A stretch of 64,000 bases of DNA from Sinosporangium album (GTDB taxonomy: Bacteria > Actinomycetota > Actinomycetes > Streptosporangiales > Streptosporangiaceae). Position 1 is the stretch's first letter, and each line of letters starts with the position of its first letter. Position numbers and translations under genes: made by a program. The stretch is taken from assembly GCF_900100605.1 (NCBI RefSeq), contig NZ_FNCN01000007.1, positions 62,001-126,000 on the forward strand, given 5' to 3'. Shown here in pieces: positions 44,256 through 55,015 of this stretch. The notes under the pieces were generated by a model. That model was not told where the DNA came from and ran no database searches. It saw only the letters and a list, made by a program, of their open reading frames with translations.

Positions 44256-45365
44256 TCACAGCACCGCGGACACCGAGTCCCGGTGGATCCGCGAGAGCGG
44301 CACTCCGTTGTCCTGGAGCAGGCGGACGGACTCGTTGACCATCGTGGTCGGGCCGCACAGGTAGATGTCGTGCTCGGTCCACGGACCGAAGCGGAGCGCG
44401 ATCTCGGGCAGGTTCCCGCGCAGCCCGCCGTAGCCGGGTTCGTCGGAGACGACGGGCACCACCCGCAGCCACGGGAAGGCCGCCTCCATCCGCGCGAGCG
44501 CGGGCAGGTCGTACAGCTCCGCCGAGGTGCGCGCGCCGTACAGCAGGTGCACGTTCGGCCTGCGGCCCGAGGCCATGACGTGTTCGACGACGGCCTTGAG
44601 GGGCGCGAGGCCGGTGCCGCCCGCCATGCACAGCACGTCGCGCTCGGCGGACGGGGGCGCCATGGTGCCGAGCGGCGGGCCGAGCGCCAGCATGTCGCCG
44701 ACGCGCGTGTGCCGTACGAGCGCCGACGACACCCACCCGCCGGTGACCGCCCGCACGTGCAGGGTGATCGTGTTGTCCTGGCGGGGGGCGTTGGCGATCG
44801 AGAAGGCACGCCAGACCCGGGGCCACCGCGGGGTCTGCACGGTGATGTACTGCCCTGAGACGTACGGCATGTGCTGTGTGGGCCGCACGGTCATGACGGC
44901 GATGTCCGGTCGGCGCAGTTCGTGGTCGACGACCTCCGCCAGCCACCACGCGGGTGAGGTGTCGGCCTCGGCCGCCTTGACCATCATGTCCGCCGCGGCG
45001 GTGTAGGCGGCGACCCAGGCCGCCTCGATCTCCGTCGTCCACATGTCGGCCGCGAAGCGTCTGACCGTGGCGAGGAGCGCGTTCCCCACGGCCGTGTAGT
45101 GCGCGCTGATCACGCCGTACTTGCGGTGGTCACGTCCTAGTTGACCGAGATATGAGGCCAGCCCGTCGGGGCTGTCCAGGCTCCAGACGATACGGGTCAG
45201 CGCCCCGAACAGCCGGTCGCGCTGTGTATCCATGGCCGGGGGGAACATCCCCCGGAGTTGAGGGTTCTCCGCGAACAACCGTCCGTAGAAATAGGCAGCC
45301 GCCTTGTCTGCGACGGGTTCGATGACGGAGAAGCTCTCCTTGACGAGACGGGGATTCAACGACAT
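44256..45365 (-). CDS. flavohemoglobin-type globin/reductase
   Basis: 369 residues. The globin domain (1-135) has the proximal-histidine region LGRDHRKYGVISAHY. The reductase half shows WRAFSIANAPR (FAD), GPPLGTM, CMAGGTGLAPLKAVVEH (NAD) and DIYLCGPTTMV. Such proteins act as NO dioxygenases or in respiratory redox control in the cytoplasm. ATG 45365 gives MSLNPRLVKESFSVIEP. A 22-bp palindrome lies 25 nt upstream of the start. Confidence 0.92.
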   Translation of the reverse strand: MSLNPRLVKESFSVIEPVADKAAAYFYGRLFAENPQLRGMFPPAMDTQRDRLFGALTRIVWSLDSPDGLASYLGQLGRDHRKYGVISAHYTAVGNALLATVRRFAADMWTTEIEAAWVAAYTAAADMMVKAAEADTSPAWWLAEVVDHELRRPDIAVMTVRPTQHMPYVSGQYITVQTPRWPRVWRAFSIANAPRQDNTITLHVRAVTGGWVSSALVRHTRVGDMLALGPPLGTMAPPSAERDVLCMAGGTGLAPLKAVVEHVMASGRRPNVHLLYGARTSAELYDLPALARMEAAFPWLRVVPVVSDEPGYGGLRGNLPEIALRFGPWTEHDIYLCGPTTMVNESVRLLQDNGVPLSRIHRDSVSAVL

Positions 45366-46021
45366 TTAAACCCAGAACCCATCTTCAGTGACCGGATTGA
45401 AATATCCGGTCTTCAGATCCACCTCCCTGACACTCCGGGTCGTGAGCGTCCGGCGGCCCCGGCTCGACCGATCGCTCGTTTTTAGTGTTACATCACTGCA
45501 CGCGAGCCACAACCGTTTCATCGTAATGTGGTGGGAATCCGCACCATCCGTAACGAGGTGACTATTCTCCGTGATCGGAAATCTGCTATTACTTCCGGGT
45601 TAGATGAATATTAATCACGTTCTCGCTCGCCGTCGGATTTAGTGGCGCGGAGGCGGGTTGTCGTCGCGTTATTGGGACTTGCGGCGCGCGGAACTCCGCG
45701 CCGATCGGCCCGCGGCCGTCCCGTGGGGGGTCTGTCCGGATGCCCGCCCGGGGTATACGGGGGATGTATGCCTTTTATCCGGTTTTCTTGCCCCGTCGCG
45801 TCGGCCCGCTGTGTCGGACATCTCCGGACGGTAGGCACCTGGGGCGTTGGGCGTGGTACGCGGGACTTGGGGGAGAGGCTGGCTGCGTGACGCTTCTGAT
45901 ATGCGGAAGCACGACATAAGCGAAATGGTGTAGGCCATGATGGGCATGCCGCTGGAGAGACGGGGTGCTTGGCCGCCCGGACGGGGCGGTCCGGACCTCA
46001 CGGATGCCCCCTGGAGATCAC
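45366..46021. promoter_or_regulatory. 656-bp AT-richer intergenic region with palindromic operator candidate
   Basis: GACCGGAT (45390-45397) and ATCCGGTC (45404-45411) form perfect 8-bp arms around TGAAAT, just in front of the flavohemoglobin gene on the minus strand. The stretch 45480-45650 is strikingly AT-rich for this genome and probably holds divergent promoters. The only open frame of size (45642-45890) lacks GC3 bias. I find no RNA gene. Confidence 0.5.
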
Positions 46022-46711
46022 ATGACCCGACCCTTGATCGGTATCACCGCATATCTGGAAGCCGCCCGGTGGGGATCCTGGGTCAGAGAGGCGACGCTGT
46101 CGCCCCCCGCCTACGCCAAGGCCGTGGAGAAGGCGGGCGGCATCCCCGTCCTCCTGCCCCCGCTCGGCCTCTCCGGGATCAACGGCTACGTGTCCGCCCT
46201 CGCGGGCCTCATCCTCGCCGACGGCGCCCCGCTGGACCCCGCGGTGTACGGCGAGGCCGCCGAGGACAGGGCCCCCGCCCCCCAGCCTCACCGCGACCGC
46301 TTCGAACTGGCCCTGGCGCGCGCCGCCGTACAGGCCGACCTGCCGCTGCTCGGCGTCGCACGCGGCATGCACGTCCTGAACGCCGCCCAGGGAGGCACGC
46401 TGATCCCCTGGCTTCCCGACGCCGTCGGCCACGACCGGCACGCCGCGCCCGGAACACCGCACGTCATCCAGATCAGCGTGTCCAGCGGCGTGGGCAAGGC
46501 GGTGGGCGACCGGATCGAGGTGACCGCCCCGCACGAGCAGTCCGTCAAACGCCTGGGGACCGGTCTGCTCGCCGTCGCCTGGGCGGACGACCAGATCGTC
46601 GAAGGCGTCGAACTCTCCGGCCACAGGTTCGGACTGGGCGTGCAGTGGCACCCCGAACGCGGCGACGACAACCGCCTGATCGAGGCCCTGGTCGGGGCGG
46701 CCCGCCGCTGA
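46022..46711 (+). CDS. class I glutamine amidotransferase-like protein (peptidase C26/PuuD type) without catalytic cysteine
   Basis: 229 residues. The fold of gamma-glutamyl-GABA hydrolases is clear: PLIGITAYLE, AYAKAVEKAGGIPVLLPP, LPLLGVARGMHVLNAAQGGTL, and GLGVQWHPERGDDNRL with the His and Glu of the triad. The nucleophile position reads GVARGM, Ala113 instead of Cys, and the oxyanion region ADGAPLDPAVYG replaces the usual TGG-x-D. It is therefore probably inactive as a hydrolase. The ATG lies 3 nt into the line after GGAGATCAC. Confidence 0.85.
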   Translation: MTRPLIGITAYLEAARWGSWVREATLSPPAYAKAVEKAGGIPVLLPPLGLSGINGYVSALAGLILADGAPLDPAVYGEAAEDRAPAPQPHRDRFELALARAAVQADLPLLGVARGMHVLNAAQGGTLIPWLPDAVGHDRHAAPGTPHVIQISVSSGVGKAVGDRIEVTAPHEQSVKRLGTGLLAVAWADDQIVEGVELSGHRFGLGVQWHPERGDDNRLIEALVGAARR

Positions 46712-46816
46712 CGCGGCGGGCGCGGGGCGCGCCCGCCCCGCGCCGCCGTACGGCACAGGCGGCACAGGCGGCGGGCGGGCCGCGCGCCGGGGCGGCCCGG
46801 GGGCGGCCCTCGGCGG

Positions 46817-47434
46817 CTACGCCTCCGCGCGGCCCTCGGCGCCGCGGACCCGGGCCCGCCGGGCGTTGTAGACGAACGCCGGGGGCAGATTGCCCCACAC
46901 CGTGCGGCTCGCCACGACCTCCTCGAAGGTGGTCGTCAGCAGCCGCCGGAACCGCTTGGCGGTCGTCATCGGCAGCGCGTGCACATAGGCGAACGTGGTG
47001 AAGGCGCCGCCGGCGGCCAGCACACCCGTCACCGCCGACATGAGCCGGAGCTGCAGGGCCCGGGGGAACGCCGCCCACGGCAGCCCGCTCACGATCACGT
47101 CGGCCTGGCCGAGGCCGCGGTCGGCCAGCATCTTGGGCAGCTCGCAGGCGTCGCCCACGACCACGTCGACCCGCGGGTAGCGCTCCGCCAGCACCCGCGC
47201 CATGGGCGCGTTGATCTCGACGGCCAGGTGGTGGCCGCGCCCGCCGAGCCGGCGCTGGATCTCGGCGGTGAAGGGGCCGGTGCCCGGCCCGAGTTCGACG
47301 ATCACCGGGTCGCCGCTCTCGGGCAGGGGGGTGGTGACGGCCTGGGCGAGCTTGCGGGAGCTCGGCGCGACCGCTCCGACGATCGCGGGGGAACGGAGGA
47401 ACTGTCCCAGGAAGAGCGCCTTGTCGTTGGGCAT
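46817..47434 (-). CDS. SAM-dependent methyltransferase, PmtA/KsgA-like
   Basis: 205 residues. FLGQFLRSPAIVGAVAPSSRKLAQA opens the protein, then SAM motif I VIVELGPGTGPFTAEI and acidic VEINAPM, motif VDVVVGDACELP and VSGLPWAAFP. This is the phospholipid N-methyltransferase-like group found widely in bacteria. The substrate may be a lipid head group; rRNA adenine methylation is less likely from length. It is transcribed toward the glutaminase-like gene. Confidence 0.83.
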   Translation of the reverse strand: MPNDKALFLGQFLRSPAIVGAVAPSSRKLAQAVTTPLPESGDPVIVELGPGTGPFTAEIQRRLGGRGHHLAVEINAPMARVLAERYPRVDVVVGDACELPKMLADRGLGQADVIVSGLPWAAFPRALQLRLMSAVTGVLAAGGAFTTFAYVHALPMTTAKRFRRLLTTTFEEVVASRTVWGNLPPAFVYNARRARVRGAEGRAEA

Positions 47435-47498
47435 GCCCCAAACTCTAGGGCGTTCAGGAGGTGCGCGAGCGCGCGTTCTCAGCGGAGGGGCCGGGCGT

Positions 47499-49520
<2,022 letters not shown>

Positions 49521-49542
49521 TCAGGCATGTGAGGGGAGAAGA

Positions 49543-50154
49543 GTGGAATCCGCCGAGGACAGGATCTGGACGGTTCCCAACGCGCTGAGCTTTCTGCGGC
49601 TGCTCGGCGTGCCGGTGTTCCTGTGGCTCGTGCTGGGGCCCGAGGCCGACGGCTGGGCCATCGCCCTTCTCATGCTCGCGGGCTTCTCCGACTGGCTCGA
49701 CGGGAAGCTGGCCCGCGCGTGGAACCAGACGAGCAGGCTCGGCAGGCTGATCGATCCGCTCGCCGACCGCCTCTACATTCTGGCGACGCTCGTCGGGCTG
49801 GTCCTGCGCGAGGCGATCCCGTGGTGGCTCGCGGTGCTGGTGGTCGCCAGGGACGTGGTGATGGTGCCGCTGCTGCTGGTGCTGAAGGAGTACGGCTACG
49901 GCCCACTGCCGGTGCACTTCCTGGGGAAGGCGGCCACCGCGAACCTGATGTACGCCTTCCCGCTGCTCTTCCTCGCCTCGCACGTGGGCTGGTATTCCGA
50001 ACCGGCCGCGATCTTCGGCTGGGCGTTCGCGATATGGGGAACAGGTCTGTACTGGTGGGCGGGTGTGCTGTACGCCGTGCAGGCGCGTGTGCTGATCCGG
50101 GACGCGCGGGCCGAGCGCGAGCGGCCGAGGGAGCAGGACTCCGAGCGGAGGTGA
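49543..50154 (+). CDS. CDP-alcohol phosphatidyltransferase
   Basis: 203-residue integral membrane enzyme. The family motif D-G-x2-A-R-x8-G-x3-D-x3-D is seen in DWLDGKLARAWNQTSRLGRLIDPLADR (residues ~47-74), followed by about five hydrophobic helices. It transfers a phosphatidyl group from CDP-diacylglycerol to an alcohol such as glycerol-phosphate or an inositol compound. The GTG start has GGGGAG upstream. It is coupled to the nucleotidyltransferase gene 1 nt downstream, an arrangement also found in Streptomyces. Confidence 0.9.
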   Translation: MESAEDRIWTVPNALSFLRLLGVPVFLWLVLGPEADGWAIALLMLAGFSDWLDGKLARAWNQTSRLGRLIDPLADRLYILATLVGLVLREAIPWWLAVLVVARDVVMVPLLLVLKEYGYGPLPVHFLGKAATANLMYAFPLLFLASHVGWYSEPAAIFGWAFAIWGTGLYWWAGVLYAVQARVLIRDARAERERPREQDSERR

Positions 50155-50155
50155 C

Positions 50156-52654
50156 ATGGTGAGGGCGGTCGTGATGGCCGGCGGCGAGGGCACCAGGTTG
50201 CGGCCGATGACGGCCAACCAGCCCAAACCCCTCCTGCCCGTGGTGAACAGGCCGATCATGGAGCACGTACTGCGGCTGCTGAAGGCGCACGGCCTGACCG
50301 AGACCGTGGTCACCGTGCAGTTCCTCGCCGCGCTGGTGCGCACGTATTTCGGCGACGGCGAGGAACTCGGGATGAGCCTGCACTACGCCACCGAGGAGGT
50401 GCCGCTCGGCACCGCCGGCAGCGTGCGGAACGCCGCGGCGATGCTGCGCGACGACAGGTTCCTCGTGATCTCCGGCGACGCCCTCACCGACATCGATCTC
50501 ACCGACATGATCAGGTTCCACCGCGAGCACGGCGCCCTGGTCACCATCGGGCTGAAGCGGGTGCCGAACCCGCTGGAGTTCGGCATCGTCATCGTGGACG
50601 AGCGCGGTCGGGTGCAGCGCTTCCTGGAGAAGCCCACCTGGGGCCAGGTCTTCTCCGACACCGTCAACACCGGCATCTACGTCATGGAGCCCGAGGTGCT
50701 CGACGAGATCGCCCCCGGGGAGGCGGTCGACTGGTCCGCCGACGTGTTCCCGCGCCTCCTGACCAAGGGCGCCCCGCTGTACGGCTACATCGCCGAGGGC
50801 TACTGGGAGGACGTCGGCACACACGAGAGCTACCTCAAGGCGCACGCCGACGCGCTGTCGGGGCGGGTACGGCTGGACCTCGCCGGCTTCGAGCTGTCCC
50901 CGGGCGTGTGGGTCGCCGAGGGCGCCTCGGTGGACGCCGACGCGGTGCTGAAGGGGCCGCTCTACATCGGCGACTACGCCAAGGTGGAGGCGGGCGCCGA
51001 ACTGCGCGAGTACACCGTGCTCGGCAGCAACGCGGTGGTGCGGGAGGGGGCCGTCCTGCACCGCGCCGTCGTGCACGACAACGTCTACATCGGGCCGGGC
51101 GCCCACCTGCGCGGCTGCGTCGTGGGCAAGAACACCGACGTCATGGCGTCGGCCCGGGTCGAGGAGGGCGCGGTCGTCGGCGACGAGTGCGTGATCGAGT
51201 CCGAGGCGTACATCACCTCCGGGGTGAAGGTCTACCCGTTCAAGACCATCGAGGCGGGGGCCGTCGTCAACACCAGCGTGATCTGGGAGTCGCGCGGCCA
51301 GCGCGGGCTCTTCGGGCCGCGCGGCGTGTCCGGGCTGGTCAACGTGGAGATCACCCCCGAGCTGTGCGTACGGCTCGCGAGCGCGTACGCCACCACCATG
51401 AAGAAGGGCAGCTCCGTCGTCACCTCCCGCGACTCCTCCCGGGCCGCCCGCGCGCTCAAACGCGCGGTGATCAGCGCGCTCAACGCCAGCGCGATCAACG
51501 TCCTGGACCTGGAGGCCAGCCCGCTGCCCGTCGCCCGCTTCCACACGGCCCGCGAGACCGCCGCGGGCGGCATCGCGCTGCGCACGACCCCGGGCGACCC
51601 CCAGAGCGTCGACATCGTCTTCATGGACGAGCGCGGGGCGGACCTGTCGCAGGGCGCCCAGCGCAAGCTGGAGCGGGTCTTCTCCCGGCAGGAGTTCCGG
51701 CGGGCGTTCCCCGGCGAGATCGCCGAACTGGGCTTCCCCGCCAGAGCGGTGGAGGACTACGCCAGGGAACTGCTGCGCTGCGTTGACATGTCGGGCGTGC
51801 CCGACGCCGACCTCAAGGTCGTGGTCGACTGCGCGGGCGGCACGTCCTCGCTGGTCCTGCCCGCTCTGCTCGGGCGTATCGGGGTGGACGTCCTCACCGT
51901 CAACGCCCGCCTGTCCGACGCCCGTCCGACCGAGACCTTGGCCGAGCGGCGCAGGGACCTGCAGCGTCTGGCCGAACTGGTGGGATCCTCCCGGGCGGCC
52001 TTCGGCGTACGGTTCGACCCGGTGGGCGAGCGGGTCGCCCTCGTGGACGAGACCGGACGGCTGATCAGCGACGAGCGCGCCCTGCTGGTCGTCCTGGACC
52101 TGGTCGCGGCCGAACGCGGATCGGGCCGGGTGGCGCTGCCCGTGACCACCACCCGCGTGGCCGAGCAGGTCTGCGGGTTCCACGGGGTGCGCGTCGAGTG
52201 GACCTCGACCGCGGTCGACGCGCTCACCGCGGCGGCCTCCGCCCCGGACGTGATCTTCGCCGCGGACGGGAGGGGCGGGTTCGTCGTGCCCGAGTTCGGC
52301 CCCACCGTGGACGGCCTCGCCGTGTTCCTCCGCCTGCTCGGGCTGGTGGCGCGCACCCGCCTGTCGCTGAGCCAGATCGACGCGCGGATCCCCGAGGCCG
52401 AGCTGCTCCGCCGTACGGTGCCCACCCCGTGGGCCGCCAAGGGGGCGGTGATGCGCTCGGTGATCGAGGCGGCCGAGGGGCTGGAGCTCGACACCACCGA
52501 CGGGGTGCGGGTGGTGACCGACGAGGGGTGGACCCTGGTGCTGCCCGACCCGGTCGAGGCCGTGACGCATCTGTGGGCCGAGGGCCAGGATGTCGACACC
52601 GCTCAGGCGATGCTGGAACACTGGGCTGGCGTCGTCGAAAGGGCGGCGCGGTGA
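50156..52654 (+). CDS. sugar-phosphate nucleotidyltransferase fused to a phosphomannomutase-like domain
   Basis: 832 residues. The N-terminal nucleotidyltransferase (1-240) shows MAGGEGTRLRPMTANQPKPLLPV and EKPTWGQVFSDTVNTGIYVME. A left-handed beta-helix of hexapeptides (about 250-370) follows. The C-terminal phosphohexomutase-like region (about 385-820) lacks the phospho-serine TASHNP loop: the equivalent reads GIALRTTPGDPQSVD, so mutase activity is doubtful. It is annotated in relatives as mannose-1-phosphate guanylyltransferase; glucose-1-phosphate use is possible. ATG 50156 follows GGAGGTGAC. Confidence 0.88.
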   Translation: MVRAVVMAGGEGTRLRPMTANQPKPLLPVVNRPIMEHVLRLLKAHGLTETVVTVQFLAALVRTYFGDGEELGMSLHYATEEVPLGTAGSVRNAAAMLRDDRFLVISGDALTDIDLTDMIRFHREHGALVTIGLKRVPNPLEFGIVIVDERGRVQRFLEKPTWGQVFSDTVNTGIYVMEPEVLDEIAPGEAVDWSADVFPRLLTKGAPLYGYIAEGYWEDVGTHESYLKAHADALSGRVRLDLAGFELSPGVWVAEGASVDADAVLKGPLYIGDYAKVEAGAELREYTVLGSNAVVREGAVLHRAVVHDNVYIGPGAHLRGCVVGKNTDVMASARVEEGAVVGDECVIESEAYITSGVKVYPFKTIEAGAVVNTSVIWESRGQRGLFGPRGVSGLVNVEITPELCVRLASAYATTMKKGSSVVTSRDSSRAARALKRAVISALNASAINVLDLEASPLPVARFHTARETAAGGIALRTTPGDPQSVDIVFMDERGADLSQGAQRKLERVFSRQEFRRAFPGEIAELGFPARAVEDYARELLRCVDMSGVPDADLKVVVDCAGGTSSLVLPALLGRIGVDVLTVNARLSDARPTETLAERRRDLQRLAELVGSSRAAFGVRFDPVGERVALVDETGRLISDERALLVVLDLVAAERGSGRVALPVTTTRVAEQVCGFHGVRVEWTSTAVDALTAAASAPDVIFAADGRGGFVVPEFGPTVDGLAVFLRLLGLVARTRLSLSQIDARIPEAELLRRTVPTPWAAKGAVMRSVIEAAEGLELDTTDGVRVVTDEGWTLVLPDPVEAVTHLWAEGQDVDTAQAMLEHWAGVVERAAR

Positions 52655-52974
52655 CGGCGCGCGGAGCCCGGTGCGGCGGCCCGCGTGGGGGCGTGTCCGC
52701 GGGGAGGGAACCAATGATCATCGGCGGCGCGGCGGCATGGACCTCGAGCCCGGCGCGGCGGTAACTTTGTCTACCGTCCGACCTTGTCCCGCCGAGCAAT
52801 CCCCCAGACCGCTCGCCTTGACCTTTGCGTCTCATCAGCGTAAGTTTCGGCATTCGCAGTCTTGATGCAGCTCCATGAGACAGTCTTTGAACCATCAGTT
52901 GAGAAGCGAAGAGCGAGGCGCCCAGCCCCTGAGCACCGACACCGCCTCTTCGCGGTAGGAGGCCGAGCCGATCG
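52655..52974 (+). promoter_or_regulatory. intergenic region with strong SigA-type promoter for the FHA-MerR genes
   Basis: TTGACC (52818-52823), 17-nt spacer, TAAGTT (52841-52846) is the clearest promoter in the window. It gives a leader of about 120 nt before the FHA gene. Nothing else is recognised in the gap. Confidence 0.65.
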
Positions 52975-53484
52975 ATGCCGAGCGTCTACTGCACGCAGTG
53001 CGGTCATGCCAACCCCGAGGGCTCTCGATTCTGCTCGCGATGCGGATCGCCGTTGAACAGGGTGGACCCGCTGGGCGACACCACCTCGACGATCTCCCTC
53101 GCCGGCATCGAGGCGTATGAGGCGGAGGCGGGGGCCGCGCTGCTCGCCGAGCGTGCCGTCGCGGACCAGCCGCCCCCGGGCGGCGGGCTGCTGGTGGTGA
53201 TGCGGGGCCCCAACGAGGGCAGCCGCTTCCAGCTCGTCCGCGACCTGACCACGGTGGGCCGCCATCCGGAGAGCGACATCTTCCTCGACGACGTGACCGT
53301 GTCGCGCCGGCACGCCGAGTTCACCCGGGGGCCCGGCGGGCATTTCACCGTGCGGGACGTGGGGAGCCTCAACGGCACCTACGTCAACCGGGAGCGCATC
53401 GAGGAGTCCGCCCTGTTCGGCGGCGACGAGGTCCAGGTCGGCAAGTTCCGCTTGGTGTTCCTGAGCGGCTCCGGCGGGCCATGA
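52975..53484 (+). CDS. garA: GarA/OdhI-like FHA-domain protein with N-terminal zinc ribbon
   Basis: 169 residues. A zinc ribbon (C6, C9, C20, C23) precedes GDTTSTISL, which resembles the ETTS kinase-target motif of GarA/OdhI with Asp for Glu. The FHA domain follows: TVGRHPESDIFLDDVTVSRRHAEF and DVGSLNGTYVNRERIE. GarA proteins inhibit 2-oxoglutarate dehydrogenase and glutamate dehydrogenase until phosphorylated by PknB/PknG-type kinases. Gene order with two MerR genes, DUF151 and gcvP matches Rv1827-Rv1832. Confidence 0.85.
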   Translation: MPSVYCTQCGHANPEGSRFCSRCGSPLNRVDPLGDTTSTISLAGIEAYEAEAGAALLAERAVADQPPPGGGLLVVMRGPNEGSRFQLVRDLTTVGRHPESDIFLDDVTVSRRHAEFTRGPGGHFTVRDVGSLNGTYVNRERIEESALFGGDEVQVGKFRLVFLSGSGGP

Positions 53485-54230
53485 GCCCGCAGGCCGCCCG
53501 TTCCCACATGAGCATCGGGGAGGTCCTCGCCCTGCTCCAGGGCGAGTTTCCCGACATCACGGTGTCCAAGATCCGGTTCTTGGAGGGCGAGGGGCTCATC
53601 GAGCCGCAGCGCAGCCCGTCGGGGTTCCGCCGGTTCACCCACGCCGACGTCGACCGCCTGCGTTACATCCTGACCGCGCAGCGCGACCACTACCTCCCGC
53701 TTCGAGTGATCAAGGACAATCTGGAGGCCGCCGCGCGCGGCGCGACACGCCCGCACGGCGTCCGCGATGTTCTGGACGTGCGCGGTGTGCGCGATACCCG
53801 CGGGGGCCGCGACGTCCAGGGGGCCGACGGCCGCAAGGGCGCCGGGGACACGGCCGGGGCCGGGTGCCGGCTCGGCCGGGAGGAGCTGCTGGAGGCGGCC
53901 GGGCTCTCCGAGGAGAAGCTCCGGGAGCTTGAGGCGTACGGCCTGGTGTGTGCAGTGGCCCGCCGCTACGACGAGGACGCGCTGGTCGTGGCGCGCAGCG
54001 TGGCGGCGCTTGAGCGGTTCGGGATGCACGCGCGCCACCTGCGCGCGGTCCGGGCGGCGGCCGAACGGGAGGTGGGCCTTGTGGAGCAGGCCGTGGCGCC
54101 CCTGCTGCGCCGCAGGGCGCCCGGGGCGATCGGCGAGGCCGACGAGTCGGCCCGGGAGATCTCCGGGCTTCTCCTCGATCTTCACGCGGCTCTGGTGAGA
54201 TCCGGTGTCCGCGGCGTTCTCGGACAGTGA
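53481..54230 (+). CDS. ftsR: MerR-family regulator, FtsR/Rv1828-like
   Basis: 249 residues. The winged-helix part is SIGEVLALLQGEFPDITVSKIRFLEGEGLIEPQRSPSGFRRFTHADVDRLRYIL. After a variable linker a second helical domain (GREELLEAAGLSEEKLRELEAYGLV) follows, as in Rv1828 and corynebacterial FtsR, which activates ftsZ. ATG overlaps the FHA stop (ATGA), and by synteny it is the first of the two MerR genes of this locus. Confidence 0.88.
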   Translation: MSPQAARSHMSIGEVLALLQGEFPDITVSKIRFLEGEGLIEPQRSPSGFRRFTHADVDRLRYILTAQRDHYLPLRVIKDNLEAAARGATRPHGVRDVLDVRGVRDTRGGRDVQGADGRKGAGDTAGAGCRLGREELLEAAGLSEEKLRELEAYGLVCAVARRYDEDALVVARSVAALERFGMHARHLRAVRAAAEREVGLVEQAVAPLLRRRAPGAIGEADESAREISGLLLDLHAALVRSGVRGVLGQ

Positions 54231-54397
54231 CCCGCTGGGGCATTCGAGGCGCTTCTGGTGTTACGTTGAAATGCGATGAGGGATGCGCGGCCTCCGTGCG
54301 TCCGCATGTCGGAAGCAAGTCAGAAGCACCACCGGAAACACCATCAGAAGCACGCCGCGCGTTGAGCGACCAGTGACCGAGTGAGACGGAGCAGCCC

Positions 54398-54868
54398 GTG
54401 TTGCAGATGGAGGTCGTGGGCGTTCGAGTGGAGATGCCCTCCAATCAGCCGATTGTCCTGCTCAAGGAGGCCAACGGAGATCGTTATCTCCCTATCTGGA
54501 TAGGGATGACGGAGGCGACGGCCATCGCCATGGCCCAGACCGAGGAGCCGCCTCCTCGGCCGCTGACCCACGATCTTTTTCGAGATGTTCTGAACGCCCT
54601 CGGTGTGCGGCTGCGCAACGTCAACATCGTCGCGCTCCGCGACGGCATATTCTTCGCCGATCTGGTGTTCTCCAACGGCGTGGAGGTGAGCGCGCGGCCC
54701 TCGGATTCGATCGCTCTCGCGTTGCGCACCGGAGCTCACATCTTCGCCAGCGAAGAGGTGGTGAGCGAGGCCGGTGTCACCGTTCCGGACGACCAAGAGG
54801 ACGAGGTGGAGAAGTTCCGCGAGTTCCTCGACACGATCAGCCCCGACGACTTCGGCCGGGCGGGGTAG
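54398..54868 (+). CDS. DUF151 bifunctional nuclease-like protein
   Basis: 156 residues. VVGVRVEMPSNQPIVLLKEANGDRYLPIWIGMTEATAIAMA, RPLTHDLFRDVLNALG and ARPSDSIALALRTGAHIFASEEV cover the complete BFN domain. Homologue Rv1829 occupies the same position between two MerR genes. Plant relatives have RNase and DNase activity; the bacterial role is unclear. GTG 54398 has GGAG 8 nt upstream. Confidence 0.9.
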   Translation: MLQMEVVGVRVEMPSNQPIVLLKEANGDRYLPIWIGMTEATAIAMAQTEEPPPRPLTHDLFRDVLNALGVRLRNVNIVALRDGIFFADLVFSNGVEVSARPSDSIALALRTGAHIFASEEVVSEAGVTVPDDQEDEVEKFREFLDTISPDDFGRAG

Positions 54869-55015
54869 GTATTTCAGTGCATTTACGCTTCACGACGCGC
54901 CGAGTTGGATCGTTGACTGAGGATGGCCCCGGTCCTACGGTGCAAGTGAACCCTGTGGTTGTCATACACGAACCCCCAGATCAGACCACGGGATGAGAGA
55001 AAGCCGGAGGTCCGC

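Noticed and set aside
45642-45890. 82-codon plus-strand frame in the flavohemoglobin upstream region
   Set aside because: Third-position GC is low and the product resembles nothing.
49670-52714. 1014-codon minus-strand frame
   Set aside because: Lies opposite the nucleotidyltransferase fusion and the phosphatidyltransferase; composition is that of a shadow frame.
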